Shown: positions 27,838 to 38,366, numbered from the stretch's first letter. The stretch is DNA of 64,000 nucleotides from Chamaesiphon minutus PCC 6605 (GCF_000317145.1 NC_019697.1:3692385-3756384); one strand, 5' to 3'. Numbers and translations: made by a program. Notes: generated by a model not told the origin, from the letters alone.

Positions 27838-29313
27838 CTAACTCAAGACCCAATTCACCAAAGTTCTAACTGGATGACCTGTCGCGCCAGCATTATTCAC
27901 GCCGTTTTCCTTATCGCTCCAAACTGGCCCAGCTACATCTAAATGCGCCCAGGGCGTGTCTTTGACAAACTGTTTGAGGAATAGAGCTGCGGTAATCGAA
28001 CCGCCACCGCGCGGGCCAGTATTTTTAAGATCGGCGATAGGTGATTTGATGCCGTCGAAATACTTGTCTGCCAAAGGCATTTGCCAGAAGTTTTCACCTG
28101 CTAGTTCTGCGGCGGCGAGGATGCCATCGGCTAGTGACTTGTCAGGACTCCACAAGCCGGAAATATCGTCACCGAGGGCGATGATGCAGGCACCCGTGAG
28201 GGTTGCTAAATCGACGATCGCGTCTAAGCCCAATTTATCGGCATAAACCAGCGCGTCAGCCAGGGTTAAACGGCCTTCAGCGTCGGTATTGTTGATTTCG
28301 ATTGTTTTGCCATTTGAGGCGGTGAGGATGTCGCCAGGGTGCATGGCACGACCGCTAATCATGTTTTCGGTGACTGCACTAATGAAGTGAACTTCGACAT
28401 CGGGTTTGATTTGACCGATGGCTTTGGCCGCTCCGAACATCGCCGCAGCACCACCCATATCCATTTTCATGGTTTCGATGCCGCTACCCGCACCTTTGAT
28501 ATTCAAGCCGCCGGAGTCGAAGGTTAAGCCTTTACCGACGATCGCGATTTTGCGGCGAGGTGTTCCGGTTGGTGTATAAGTGAGATGGATGAATTTCGGC
28601 GGCATCTCAGAAGCTTGCGCGACGCCTAAGAATGCTCCCATGCCAAGTGCTTCGCATTCGGCTTGTTCGAGGATTTTGAGTGCGAATCCATACTCTTTAG
28701 ACATCTGTTCGGCTGTTTCGGCCATGCTCATCGGCGTGACGACATTGGCAGGTGCAGCGACTAGTTCGCGCGCCAAGATGACACCGTCGGTAATTGCTTG
28801 TGCTTTGGCAATGGCTGCATCGGTTCCGGCGGCGTCGAGCAGATGAACTTCTGCCAGCTTGAGCTGATTTTCGGGCTTGACTTCGGATTTGAAGCGATTG
28901 TCTTGGTGGAGTGCCAGGATTAAGCCTTCGCTAATAACTTGGGTGGTGGTGGCACTATCACTATTCCAGACGGGGAGACTGATGCCCAGGGTTTTGGCTT
29001 TTTCACGTTTGGCAGTACGGGCGATTGTCGCACCAGCTTTGCGGAGGGTGTCTAGTTTCAGCTCGTCTGCTTTACCCAAACCTACCAACATAATTTTCTG
29101 AACTGCGGTATCGACGCCGACACGAGTTACTGCACTGCTGGATTTGGCTCCTTTGAATTCAGTCTCTGCAATTAGTGCTGCGATGACGCTGCCCAGCTTA
29201 GTATTGAGTTCGGCAATATCGCCGCTGAGTTCGACAGCATCTTCATAAAACCCAATCGCCAAAAGATCTCCTGTCCAGTCTAGACGCGTTGTAGCGATCG
29301 CTTTGATATCCAT
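27838..29313 (-). CDS. pepA: Leucyl aminopeptidase (M17)
   Basis: Cytosolic two-metal aminopeptidase. From ATG 29313 ([18 protein letters not shown]) it has 491 residues, the usual length for cyanobacterial PepA; a longer in-frame opening to 29397 is unlike the family. The N-terminal domain is variable. The catalytic domain holds [16 protein letters not shown] (metal Asp and Lys), [13 protein letters not shown] and the signature [14 protein letters not shown]. It removes N-terminal residues in peptide turnover and forms a hexamer in characterised members. Confidence 0.95.
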   Translation of the reverse strand: MDIKAIATTRLDWTGDLLAIGFYEDAVELSGDIAELNTKLGSVIAALIAETEFKGAKSSSAVTRVGVDTAVQKIMLVGLGKADELKLDTLRKAGATIARTAKREKAKTLGISLPVWNSDSATTTQVISEGLILALHQDNRFKSEVKPENQLKLAEVHLLDAAGTDAAIAKAQAITDGVILARELVAAPANVVTPMSMAETAEQMSKEYGFALKILEQAECEALGMGAFLGVAQASEMPPKFIHLTYTPTGTPRRKIAIVGKGLTFDSGGLNIKGAGSGIETMKMDMGGAAAMFGAAKAIGQIKPDVEVHFISAVTENMISGRAMHPGDILTASNGKTIEINNTDAEGRLTLADALVYADKLGLDAIVDLATLTGACIIALGDDISGLWSPDKSLADGILAAAELAGENFWQMPLADKYFDGIKSPIADLKNTGPRGGGSITAALFLKQFVKDTPWAHLDVAGPVWSDKENGVNNAGATGHPVRTLVNWVLS

Positions 29314-29587
29314 ATTTACGTTGCGTAGCGGTAATTTAAATAGTTTTGTGTTGCGGGAGTGTTCGGTTTGGCTCCCGCTGCTGACTCGAAGAGTCAATTA
29401 CTCTCCTCATTGTAGCAATCCTCAGCACTATCATTTTTGGCATCTTACCAAAAGCCCTCTCGATCGCCTCTAAGATCGATATTGTCACTAGTGTCAATTC
29501 TGCTGCTAATGCAATAATTTAGCCGCTCGATTCGAGAGCGTTTAGATCGATCGAGGGTGCTTTCTTCAGCACTTTTTTATTTTTAAG

Positions 29588-29593
29588 TATAAT
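29588..29593 (+). promoter_or_regulatory. Consensus -10 box just before menH
   Basis: TATAAT ends five bases before the menH ATG at 29599, and no ribosome-binding site is visible. A weak -35 (TTCAGC, 29565-29570) is 17 bp upstream. If used, transcription would begin at or next to the start codon. Confidence 0.4.
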
Positions 29594-29598
29594 CATGT

Positions 29599-30429
29599 AT
29601 GTACCGATGGCATTTTATATCTACAGATAACCGTACTTTACCACCACTATTACTCTTGCATGGTTGGATGGGAAGCAGTCAAGATTATGTCGAACTTATC
29701 GATCGATTAAAATCTCAATTTTATTGCATCGCGATCGATTTACCAGGACACGGCAAAACTGAAGTTATCGATGAAGATAGAGGCTATGATTTCGTCAATA
29801 CTGCCAGCGGAATCATTGAATTATTAGATAGTTTAAATATCGATCGAACATCGATCTCGGGTTATTCTTTTGGTGGTAGATTGGCATTATATCTCGTGCT
29901 AGAGTTTCCCGACAGGTTCGTTGGTGTAGCCTCTGGGAACGAGAATCGAATTATATTAGAATCGACATCTCCAGGTTTAGCAACTGCCTTGGAGCGACAA
30001 GTGAGAATCGATCGCGATCGCCAAATTATCGATCGATTAGCAACTACTAGTTTTGATAATTTCGTGCGTGATTGGTATCGCCAGCCGATATTTATCGGGA
30101 TCGACTCTCGTCCAAATTTCCCCACTTTAATTCGCCGCCGGATCGCGACTAATAGACCGATTGATTTAGCTAAGTCTTTACAATATGCAGGCTTGGGAAT
30201 GCAACCTTATTTAGGCGATAGGTTGAAATTATCTACTCGATCGATCTCATTAATTGTTGGCGCACTCGATGAGAAGTTCGTCGATCTCAGTCGCGAACTA
30301 GATCGAATGTGTCCGAGCATTACTCTGAATATTATTCCCAATTGTAGTCATAATATCCACTTCGAGCAGCCAGCTTTATGGCTCGAACAAATTAAGTCTC
30401 AATCTTTAGGAACCACAACAGTTGACTGA
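29599..30429 (+). CDS. menH: SHCHC synthase-like alpha/beta hydrolase (phylloquinone pathway)
   Basis: A 276-residue alpha/beta hydrolase matching cyanobacterial MenH, which eliminates pyruvate from SEPHCHC in naphthoquinone (phylloquinone) synthesis. Signatures are LLHGWMGSSQDY (oxyanion loop), LPGHGKT, the nucleophile Ser in GYSFGGR, the MenH-typical ILESTSPGL and the catalytic His in CSHNIHFE. General hydrolases share most of these motifs, so the assignment rests mainly on the SPGL region. Its last 31 bp overlap the 3' end of the convergent transporter gene. Confidence 0.82.
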   Translation: MYRWHFISTDNRTLPPLLLLHGWMGSSQDYVELIDRLKSQFYCIAIDLPGHGKTEVIDEDRGYDFVNTASGIIELLDSLNIDRTSISGYSFGGRLALYLVLEFPDRFVGVASGNENRIILESTSPGLATALERQVRIDRDRQIIDRLATTSFDNFVRDWYRQPIFIGIDSRPNFPTLIRRRIATNRPIDLAKSLQYAGLGMQPYLGDRLKLSTRSISLIVGALDEKFVDLSRELDRMCPSITLNIIPNCSHNIHFEQPALWLEQIKSQSLGTTTVD

Positions 30430-31448
30430 GTACTAGCGGCGATCGAGGGTTGGGTAGCAGAGGTAGACTCACTGAGATTATCGACATTAAGTGGAATACC
30501 AGTTAATTGACTCCAAATATAGTCGCGTTGATTGATTAATAAAATACTGACTAATGTTAGCGAAACGCCACACCATTGGAGTAAATCGAGTGCTTCGCCC
30601 AAAAACAGACTACCGAATAACAGTGCGAATACTGGAGTTAAGAAAGTCAAAGAACTCAGACTGGTAAGATTGCCTTTGGAGGCAAAGTAGAAGAACAAAC
30701 CATAAGCGATCGCGCTGCCAAATATTGTCGAGTAGCCGATTGCCAGCCAATCATAACTATTAATCGCCGTCCACTGATTTGACTCCAAATAAAACGAACC
30801 GATCGCCAGCGGTACCCCGCCAATAATCATGTGCCAGCCCGTCGCAATCACCGGATCGACATACTTAGTAACAAAGGGGATTAAGATGGTTCCTACCGCC
30901 ATTGAGAGGGCAGCTAAGAGCATTAACCATTCACCGCGATCTGATAACCCAGATAGATCGAATTGACTGGCTACCGGACTAGTGGCAATTTGACTCAACC
31001 AGTCGATCGGTAGTCCGATGCAGCTAATCCCTAATACCCCCAAAATTAGCCCACAGATCCCAATCGCGCCAATTCGCTCTTTAAATAACCAAGCAGAAAG
31101 CAAAGCCACTGCCAACGGTTGGGAATCAATCATCACCGAACCCAATCCCGCCGTAGTTCGCACCAATCCCGCCGCCAAAAAGCCCTGAAATAACGTGCCA
31201 TCGACGATCGCAAACAGCAAGATCCACGCCCATGCTTGCCAGCTCTGCGGTTGCGCGCGCTTGGAAAGTGCCGCCACCATCAGCACGAGTACCCCCGCCG
31301 GAATCAGTCGCATTCCCGCCATGAACAGAGGCGTCGTATGCGGCATCACTCCTTTCATCGCCACCATTGCCGTCCCCCATAGAAAAAAGGGCATCACCAA
31401 CAAAATCGATGTTAAGCTGAAAGAATATGGGGACTTGTTTAACTGCAT
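30399..31448 (-). CDS. EamA/DMT family transporter
   Basis: A 349-residue inner-membrane protein with about ten hydrophobic helices arranged as two EamA repeats (~15-150 and ~175-310). The first contains VMPFFLWGTAMVAMKGV, typical of drug/metabolite transporters. A hydrophilic Ser/Thr-rich tail of ~35 residues follows. The substrate is unknown; exporters of amino acids or metabolites are common in the family. ATG start at 31448. It converges on menH with a 31-bp overlap. Confidence 0.9.
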   Translation of the reverse strand: MQLNKSPYSFSLTSILLVMPFFLWGTAMVAMKGVMPHTTPLFMAGMRLIPAGVLVLMVAALSKRAQPQSWQAWAWILLFAIVDGTLFQGFLAAGLVRTTAGLGSVMIDSQPLAVALLSAWLFKERIGAIGICGLILGVLGISCIGLPIDWLSQIATSPVASQFDLSGLSDRGEWLMLLAALSMAVGTILIPFVTKYVDPVIATGWHMIIGGVPLAIGSFYLESNQWTAINSYDWLAIGYSTIFGSAIAYGLFFYFASKGNLTSLSSLTFLTPVFALLFGSLFLGEALDLLQWCGVSLTLVSILLINQRDYIWSQLTGIPLNVDNLSESTSATQPSIAASTQSTVVVPKD

Positions 31449-31506
31449 GAATACTTAAATTGCGGCTCTTAACAAATTGTATATTTTCCTTACGAACTCT
31501 GCTAGG

Positions 31507-31660
31507 AATTAGGGGATAGGGGATAGGGAATAGGCTTTAGGCTTTCGGTTTTAGGCTTTAGGTACTGAAGATAGGTGTTACTCATTACCCATCCAGTCCC
31601 CCCGTCCCCCCGTCCCCCCGTCCCCTATCCCCTATTCACTATTCCCTATCCCCTATCCCC
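31507..31660. repeat. Heptanucleotide arrays between the EamA gene and sppA
   Basis: TAGGGGA/TTTAGGC-type heptamers run from 31507-31565. Three CCCCCGT units (about 31598-31622) follow, then CCCCTAT units to within seven bases of the sppA ATG. Confidence 0.75.
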
Positions 31661-31666
31661 TCATCT

Positions 31667-32488
31667 ATGTTCTGGCCGTTTAACAAGAAAGCTACTAAAC
31701 AAATTGCGCGCATTGAGATTGCTGGTGCGATCGGTAGTGGTACGCGCAAAGCTGTATTAAAAGCACTCAAAGAAGTTGAAGAACGCAAATATCCGGCATT
31801 AGTGCTGCGGATCGATAGCCCTGGTGGGACTGTCGGCGATTCTTACGAAATTTATCAGGCACTGGTACGACTGCAATCTAAGCTGAAAATAGTTGCCAGC
31901 TATGGCAATATTTCGGCTTCTGGGGGCGTTTACATTGGGATGGGTGCGCCGCACATTATGGCCAATCCCGGTACTCTCACGGGCAGTATCGGGGTAATTC
32001 TGCGCGGAAATAATCTAGAGAAATTACTCGATCGCGTGGGTGTATCGTTTAAAGTCATCAAATCGGGACCTTATAAAGATATCTTGTCGTTCGATCGCCA
32101 ATTGACTGCGGAAGAGGAACAAATCCTTCAAACTCTCATCGATAGTACTTACGAGCAATTTGTGAATACAGTTGCCGAATCTCGGCATCTCGAACCCGCT
32201 ACGGTCAAAACCTTTGCCGACGGACGTATTTTTACGGGCGAACAAGCGGTAGAATTTGGAGTGGTCGATCGACTGGGTTCGGAAGAAGATGCTAGGCTGT
32301 GGGCGGCGGAATTAGCTGGGTTAGATCCCGACAAGGCGAAACTGCACACGATCGAAGAACGCAAGCCCCTATTGACGAGATTATTACAAAATCAAGTTTC
32401 TGGGTTCTCAACAGTAGTATCGACCGCAGATTGGGTACAATTTGAACTAAGCACTAACGGACAACCTTTGTGGTTATATCGTCCCTAA
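31667..32488 (+). CDS. sppA: Signal peptide peptidase SppA
   Basis: A short SppA (273 residues, single protease domain) of the S49 ClpP-like family, which degrades cleaved signal peptides or acts on thylakoid proteins. The nucleophile Ser is in YGNISASGGVYIGMG (~82-96); the general-base Lys is in IKSGPYKDIL (~138). The ALVLRIDSPGGTVGDSYE segment is typical. There is no N-terminal membrane helix, so it may be peripheral. ATG start at 31667, directly after a heptamer repeat array. aroH follows 40 bp downstream on the same strand. Confidence 0.92.
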   Translation: MFWPFNKKATKQIARIEIAGAIGSGTRKAVLKALKEVEERKYPALVLRIDSPGGTVGDSYEIYQALVRLQSKLKIVASYGNISASGGVYIGMGAPHIMANPGTLTGSIGVILRGNNLEKLLDRVGVSFKVIKSGPYKDILSFDRQLTAEEEQILQTLIDSTYEQFVNTVAESRHLEPATVKTFADGRIFTGEQAVEFGVVDRLGSEEDARLWAAELAGLDPDKAKLHTIEERKPLLTRLLQNQVSGFSTVVSTADWVQFELSTNGQPLWLYRP

Positions 32489-32527
32489 GTAGCGTAATCT
32501 ATAGAAAATTTTGCGGAGGGCGATCGC

Positions 32528-32905
32528 GTGGAGTGGCAGATGAGGGCAATTCGAGGGGCAACGACAGCAAGTGAAAATACCGAAGTAGCGATTTCTGTCG
32601 CTGTCGCCGAACTGTTGCAAGAATTGGAGTATCGCAATCGGATCGATCCGGATCGAATTGTCAGCGTGATTTTTACTGCTACTAAAGATCTCGATGCGGT
32701 ATTTCCCGCTGCCATCGCCCGCCGCCTCTACCCCAATTGGCAAGATGTCGCACTAATGGACGTTCAACAAATGCACGTCGAAGGTAGTCTTCCCCGCTGT
32801 ATTCGCTTCCTGATCCACGCCCATCTCCCTATTGATGCCAAAATTTATCACCCCTATTTACGCGGCGCGAGTAATTTACGTCCCGATCGGAGCTTGGTTA
32901 GTTAA
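32528..32905 (+). CDS. aroH: Chorismate mutase (AroH type)
   Basis: Converts chorismate to prephenate, the branch to Phe and Tyr. The 125-residue protein is the monofunctional trimeric AroH type: VRAIRGAT-like start (MEWQMRAIRGATT), then EL..RN.I and VSVIFTATKDLDAVFPA, with active-site Arg residues in MRAIRGAT and PRCIRFLIH. GTG start at 32528. Probably co-transcribed with sppA. Confidence 0.94.
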   Translation: MEWQMRAIRGATTASENTEVAISVAVAELLQELEYRNRIDPDRIVSVIFTATKDLDAVFPAAIARRLYPNWQDVALMDVQQMHVEGSLPRCIRFLIHAHLPIDAKIYHPYLRGASNLRPDRSLVS

Positions 32906-32929
32906 GAATTGAGAATTGAGAATTTCAGA

Positions 32930-32980
32930 GTACCCATAAGGGGCATTCCTGCGGATTAATTGTGTAGGGGTGCCCCTGCT
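32930..32980. repeat. GGGTACCC/AGGGGTGCCCCT dispersed repeat
   Basis: A degenerate copy of the repeat at 16305-16353 (AGAGTACCCATAAGGGGCATT ... TGTAGGGGTGCCCCTG), ending 12 bp before the next start codon. Confidence 0.6.
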
Positions 32981-32992
32981 AATGCCTAAGCA

Positions 32993-35900
32993 ATGTCATC
33001 ACATCAATCGGCGGATTCTGCACAAGAGGGGCTAGCAGATAGCCTAATGTGTCCGATCGTAGGAATTGGGGCTTCAGCGGGCGGGTTAGAAGCATTTACC
33101 CAACTGCTCGAACACCTACCGACAGATACGGGGATGGCGTTCGTGCTGGTTCAGCATTTAGATCCCACACATGCTAGCCTCCTGACGCAAGTGTTAGCAA
33201 AAATAACGGCGATGCCCGTTGCCGAAGTTGCTGATGGGGTGGCGGTGATGCCCGATCGAGTATATGCGATCCCGCCCAACCGCGAATTAATCTTGGTCGG
33301 CAATAACCTCAAGCTTTTGGCGCGTCGGCAAGATCGCCGTCGGTTTTTACCGATCGATCGGTTTTTTCAATCTTTAGCAACAGATCGCCAACATCTGGCG
33401 ATCGCGGTGGTATTATCGGGTGCCGATGGCGATGGCTCGATCGGATTAGCCGCAGTCAAAGCGGCTGGGGGGATTACCTTCGCTCAAGATATTGCCTCGT
33501 CCAAATTTGAGGGAATGCCAAAACACTCGATCGCGACAGGTTGTGTCGATTTTATCTTACCACCAGAGGCGATCGCGGCGGAATTAGGCGCGATCGGTCG
33601 TCACTCCCGTGTCGCTCGTATCCCGCAGCACTCATCAGTGAAGTCAGTTGTGGGCGAGAATCAGAGCGAGTCGATCGCGAAGATTTTCAACCTACTCAGA
33701 ACCGAAAAAAGTGTTGACTTTACAGGTTATAAGCCTGCTACGCTCAAACGGCGGATCGTGCGCCGGATGGCTTTACATGATTTGGAACGGTGGGATGATT
33801 ACGTCCGTTTTCTTCAGACTAATCCGGCAGAATTACACGAGTTAGAGCGCGATCTGTTGATTAATGTCACTAGTTTTTTCCGCGATCCCGCAATTTTTAA
33901 TGCTTTCAAAAACACGGTATTTGCGGAGATTGTTGCCCAAAAATCTCCAGGAGTGCCGATTCGGATTTGGGTGGCGGGTTGCTCGACTGGCGAAGAAGCC
34001 TACTCGTTAGCGATGTGCTTGTTAGAATATTTAGAAGAATGCCAGATTCAGATCCCGATTCAGATTTTTGCGACTGATATTAGTGAAGCCGCAATTGCAA
34101 TCGCCAGAAGAGGCATCTATAAACCGGGGATGATGGGTAGAGTTACAAGCGATCGATTGCACCGCTTTTTTGTCGAAGTTGAGGATGGTTATCAAATCGG
34201 CAAATCTGTTCGCGAGTTGTGTGTTTTTGCCAGACAAAATCTGATTGCCGACCCGCCTTTTTCGCAACTCGATCTGATTAGTTGTCGGAATGTATTAATT
34301 TATTTAGGCGCGGACTTACAAAAACGATTGATTCCAATTTTTCACTATGCTCTCAAACCCAATAGTTTTTTGATGTTGGGTACTTCCGAAAGCATCGGTA
34401 AATTTTCTGATTTATTCGTACCTGTAGATAATAAATCTAAAATTTATGCGCGCAAATTGGCACCAAAAAGTCCATATCTAAAATTTAATAGTAGCGAGCG
34501 CGCTCTCAAAAAAGTGAAGCCCATGATGCCGATAGATGAAGATAGTCGCAACGATCGAGATTTACTCCAACAGGCAGATCGGCTCGTCCTCGATCGCTAT
34601 GCACCTGTTGGCGTGACGATCGATAATGACATGAATATCGTCCAATTTCGCGGCCAGACTGGAAATTATCTCGAACCACCCACGGGCAAACCGAGCTTCA
34701 ATCTGTTCAAAATGGCCAAACCCGAATTAGCAGTCGAATTACGTGCCGTCGTCCATCAGGCTAGGCAACAGCAAGAAATCATTCGGCAAGAAGGTGTGCA
34801 GGTAAAAACTGCCGATGGGATAAAAACGATCGCGATCGAAGCGATCCCATTTCAGAGCGGTACAGATGGTAGACCCTATTTATTAGTTCTATTTCAGGAA
34901 TCGGCAATCGCTGTTGATGCAGCTACACCCGCGCTCGTCCAGTCGAAAAAGGGCAAGCAAGCAGCCTTAGATCGAGAAAATACCCGACTCCTCCAAGAAC
35001 TAACGACGACGCGAGAATGTTTAGAGGCAATTATTGAGGAGCAAGAATCGACCAATCAAGCTTTACAAGTAGCAAATGAAGAGATTTTATCGAGTAATGA
35101 GGAGCTACAAAGTACGAATGAAGAGTTAGAAACCTCTCAAGAAGAGTTACAGGCAACTAACGAAGAATTGCACACCATTAATGAAGAACTCAATAGCCGC
35201 AATAGCGAACTCAGTCAGATTAATAACGACCTTCAGAATTTGTTGAGCAGCATTAATATTCCGATTCTGATGCTCGATGGCGAGTTGCGAATTCGGCGGT
35301 TTTCCGCGCTAGCGCAACAAATTTTTAACCTGATTCCGACAGATTTAGGGCGACCATTTAGCGATATTAAACCCAAGATATCGATTCCAGATCTGAGCGA
35401 ATCAATTCTGGAGGTGATTCAGACATTAGCCACCAAAGAGCAAGAGGTACAGGATCGGACAGGGAATTGGTATAGTTTGCGGATTCGACCATACCGGACG
35501 AGCGACAATCGGATCGATGGGGTGACGATCGGGTTAATCGATATCGATACGATGGTGCGCAATGCGGCAGTCGTCGAAGCCGCACGGGACTATGCCAATG
35601 CAATCGTCGAAACTGTCCACCAACCCCTGCTGGTGTTAGATGCAGACTTATGCGTAATTCGCGCCAATCAATGTTTTTACGAATCTTTTGGACTGACACC
35701 CGATCGCACCGAGCGGCAATCGATCTTTGAGTTGGAGGATCGGGTGTGGGATATTCCGAGTTTGCGATCGCTGCTCGAAACCGCGATCGATCGAGATACC
35801 GAGTTTCAAGACTTTGAGGTCATTCATACCCGTCCTGCCGAATCACCGCGCATTCTTTTACTCAATGCACGCAAAATTAGAGACGATCGTCAAGAAGATA

Positions 35901-36580
35901 GTATTCTGCTAGCGATCGAAGAAATTACCGCCCGTCGCCAATCCGAAGCTCAGATCCAAGAATCCCTCGCCGAAAAGGAAGTATTACTGGGAGAAATCCA
36001 TCATCGGGTCAAAAACAATCTCCAAATTGTTTCTAGTCTGCTGAGTCTGCAAAACAATCGCGTCACCGATTCACAAGCGAACACAATTCTCCAAGATAGT
36101 CAAAACCGTGTCAGTGCGATGGCAGCAATCCACGAGATTTTGTATCGATCGTCTAATTTAGCAGCTCTCAACTTTGATGAATACGTTCGCACCTTGGTCG
36201 ATAATCTGTTTGCAAGCTACACCGTCGATCGAGCGGCGATTTCCCTGAGTGTGGAAGTGTCACCAGATGTAGATATCGATGTCGATCGAGCCGTGTTGTG
36301 TGGCTTAATTATTAACGAATTAGTCACTAACGCTCTCAAATATGGCTTTGCAGACGGTCGGGAAGGTGAATTATCGATCCACTTAATAAGTAGTAACCAG
36401 ATCCTGACATTAGCCGTGGCAAATAACGGTCGGGAACTACCCCTAGATTTTGATATTCGTAACATTCGATCGATGGGACTCAATCTAGTCATGTCTCTGG
36501 TTAAACAAATCAAAGGCGAACTAACTGTAGAAACCGGGGCGATGACTGTGTTTAAAATCACCTTTCCCAAATCAATCTAG
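32993..36580 (+). CDS. CheB-CheR-PAS-histidine kinase fusion
   Basis: A 1195-residue signalling protein with domains in order. CheB methylesterase (~18-195) has Ser in GIGASAGGLEAF, His in VQHLDPTH and Asp in VVLSGADGDGS. CheR methyltransferase (~215-480) has the SAM loop IRIWVAGCSTGEEAYSLA. A highly regular coiled coil of ANEE/TNEEL repeats lies at ~675-745. One or two PAS domains follow (~750-985). Last is a HisKA_2-type kinase with phospho-acceptor His in GEIHHRVKNNLQIVSSLL (~1003) and a HATPase domain (NELVTNALKYG). There is no transmembrane segment. Such fusions sense cytoplasmic or receptor-linked signals; the linked receiver proteins immediately downstream are likely partners. Confidence 0.93.
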   Translation: MSSHQSADSAQEGLADSLMCPIVGIGASAGGLEAFTQLLEHLPTDTGMAFVLVQHLDPTHASLLTQVLAKITAMPVAEVADGVAVMPDRVYAIPPNRELILVGNNLKLLARRQDRRRFLPIDRFFQSLATDRQHLAIAVVLSGADGDGSIGLAAVKAAGGITFAQDIASSKFEGMPKHSIATGCVDFILPPEAIAAELGAIGRHSRVARIPQHSSVKSVVGENQSESIAKIFNLLRTEKSVDFTGYKPATLKRRIVRRMALHDLERWDDYVRFLQTNPAELHELERDLLINVTSFFRDPAIFNAFKNTVFAEIVAQKSPGVPIRIWVAGCSTGEEAYSLAMCLLEYLEECQIQIPIQIFATDISEAAIAIARRGIYKPGMMGRVTSDRLHRFFVEVEDGYQIGKSVRELCVFARQNLIADPPFSQLDLISCRNVLIYLGADLQKRLIPIFHYALKPNSFLMLGTSESIGKFSDLFVPVDNKSKIYARKLAPKSPYLKFNSSERALKKVKPMMPIDEDSRNDRDLLQQADRLVLDRYAPVGVTIDNDMNIVQFRGQTGNYLEPPTGKPSFNLFKMAKPELAVELRAVVHQARQQQEIIRQEGVQVKTADGIKTIAIEAIPFQSGTDGRPYLLVLFQESAIAVDAATPALVQSKKGKQAALDRENTRLLQELTTTRECLEAIIEEQESTNQALQVANEEILSSNEELQSTNEELETSQEELQATNEELHTINEELNSRNSELSQINNDLQNLLSSINIPILMLDGELRIRRFSALAQQIFNLIPTDLGRPFSDIKPKISIPDLSESILEVIQTLATKEQEVQDRTGNWYSLRIRPYRTSDNRIDGVTIGLIDIDTMVRNAAVVEAARDYANAIVETVHQPLLVLDADLCVIRANQCFYESFGLTPDRTERQSIFELEDRVWDIPSLRSLLETAIDRDTEFQDFEVIHTRPAESPRILLLNARKIRDDRQEDSILLAIEEITARRQSEAQIQESLAEKEVLLGEIHHRVKNNLQIVSSLLSLQNNRVTDSQANTILQDSQNRVSAMAAIHEILYRSSNLAALNFDEYVRTLVDNLFASYTVDRAAISLSVEVSPDVDIDVDRAVLCGLIINELVTNALKYGFADGREGELSIHLISSNQILTLAVANNGRELPLDFDIRNIRSMGLNLVMSLVKQIKGELTVETGAMTVFKITFPKSI

Positions 36581-36876
36581 TAGCCTACTGTGTAAATCTA
36601 GTTACTATTTTGGCGACTTTTCGCGCACCAAGCAGCAAGAGAAGACAGGGAGCAGGGCGCAATGCGGTTGCAGAAATCTGTCAAATCTCCCAAAAGATAG
36701 ATTTATAGATGTATCTTCAGTTTTACAATCATTGAGCGCAAATTAATAAAAAAGTTTAAGTTACAGCGCGATTTAAACCAGATACTTCGCAAGAGCTTAA
36801 TACTATAGAGAGATCGGAAGATACCGATCTGCGGTTATTCCTCAGATCCTCACTACCTATTGGCTAGCCACTTGTA

Positions 36877-38259
36877 ATGACGAATATACTCGTAGTTGAA
36901 GATGAATCGATTGTCGCTTGGGATATTAAAGAAACCTTAGAAAAATTAGGTCATCAGGTCGTCGATTTGGTGGTTTCTGGAACCGAAGCAATTCGAGCCG
37001 CGACAACTAGCCGCCCCGATTTAGTCCTGATGGATATTCGGTTAGCAGGAGAGATGGACGGTATTACGGCTGCGAATGAGATTTATCGGCAATTAAATAT
37101 TCCGGTGGTTTATCTTACCGCTCACGCCGACGAAGATACTCTAGCGCGGGCGATAAAAACCGCACCCTTCGGCTACTTGAGTAAACCTTTTCAAGCGCAA
37201 TCGTTACAGAGCACGATTAAGGTGGCACTCGAACGTTACAAAGTCGAAGCCTCTGCCCAGATGACTCAAGCGTGTTTGGGGGAGACTTTAGACAATCTAG
37301 GCAGTGGCATTATTATCACCGATCGGCAGGGATTGGTGACTTTTATCAATCCGATCGCTCAAACACTGACAGGTTGGAGTTTGATAACCGCTGTGGGTGT
37401 AAAGATCGAGCGAATTTACCCTCTCATCTGGGAAATAGACGGCACCGCGATCGAGAATCCCAGTAGGCAAGCGATGCGGTTGAAACAATGTATCAAATCG
37501 CCCGATCGCGCTTGGCTAGTCACCAAAGATCGATCGGAAATACCGATTCTTGATAGTGCTACACCGATTGTTAAGCCTGACGGTGAGATTGTCGGCAGTG
37601 TGGTGGTGTTTCAAGATAAAACCCCGCAGATTGCTGCTGAGATCGATCTATGGGAGCACAACCAAGATCTAGAAGCTTTTCAATTTAAGTTAATCTCTCG
37701 ACTCCAAGTCAAGACTGCCGAATATCAACAAGAGATCGCCTGCACGGGGGTAATGGATCGTCTCCTAGAGCTAGCTCAGACGGCTCCTCACACCAAACGC
37801 ATAGACTCAATCGACTTTGCGCTCCAACAATTAGGAATGGCCATTGATGCCGATTATTGTTGGGCTACTGTTTACGATCGCAAGCAGGGTACAGCCAGAA
37901 TTTGCTGCGAATATATCAATACAGACCGTCAGATTTATCCGATTAGTAAAATCGGTCAACAGATAGACTTATTTCAATATCCTCAGTTCTACAATTATTT
38001 ATTTGAAAGCGAAAATTGGATCGATCCGCCCTTAGAGATCCTGCCTACTGTTTACCTCGATCTCTTCAATTTTACAGACCGAATCTTGATTTGCCCGATC
38101 GCGCGCGAGTTGCCAAAAGTGGCAGACCGTTTTGGGCACCAACATCCTGAAACGCTCGGTGAAGTTGGGATCGTCGGCAAGGGCAGTCCAGATTGGACGG
38201 TAGAGAGCGCGCGCACGATCGCGCAAATCTTTCGTTATGCAGTTTATCTGTTTGATTGA
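36877..38259 (+). CDS. Response regulator REC-PAS-GAF-like, copy 1
   Basis: A 460-residue protein. The receiver (~1-120) has the acidic pair in VVEDES, phospho-acceptor Asp in LVLMDIRL (~53), Thr in YLTAHAD and Lys in YLSKPFQ, so it looks functional. A PAS domain follows (~130-250; GSGIIITDRQGLVTFINPIAQTLTGW), then a GAF-like region (~300-460). There is no kinase or DNA-binding domain, so the output is probably through protein contacts. A close paralogue follows directly downstream (see findings). It is 296 bp after the hybrid kinase. Confidence 0.9.
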   Translation: MTNILVVEDESIVAWDIKETLEKLGHQVVDLVVSGTEAIRAATTSRPDLVLMDIRLAGEMDGITAANEIYRQLNIPVVYLTAHADEDTLARAIKTAPFGYLSKPFQAQSLQSTIKVALERYKVEASAQMTQACLGETLDNLGSGIIITDRQGLVTFINPIAQTLTGWSLITAVGVKIERIYPLIWEIDGTAIENPSRQAMRLKQCIKSPDRAWLVTKDRSEIPILDSATPIVKPDGEIVGSVVVFQDKTPQIAAEIDLWEHNQDLEAFQFKLISRLQVKTAEYQQEIACTGVMDRLLELAQTAPHTKRIDSIDFALQQLGMAIDADYCWATVYDRKQGTARICCEYINTDRQIYPISKIGQQIDLFQYPQFYNYLFESENWIDPPLEILPTVYLDLFNFTDRILICPIARELPKVADRFGHQHPETLGEVGIVGKGSPDWTVESARTIAQIFRYAVYLFD

Positions 38260-38366
38260 TAATATCTTCACTCGCCAATCTTGAAAACAAATTCATTAAT
38301 AAAACTTTCAGATGCGAAGCTGCGGTGTGCTTCTGCTCCCCCCTATCCATTATTGAGCCACTGCTC

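Noticed and set aside
38256-38366. Longer N-terminus of the second REC-PAS-GAF protein
   Set aside because: The 37 extra codons are absent in its paralogue; the receiver begins at GTG 38367.
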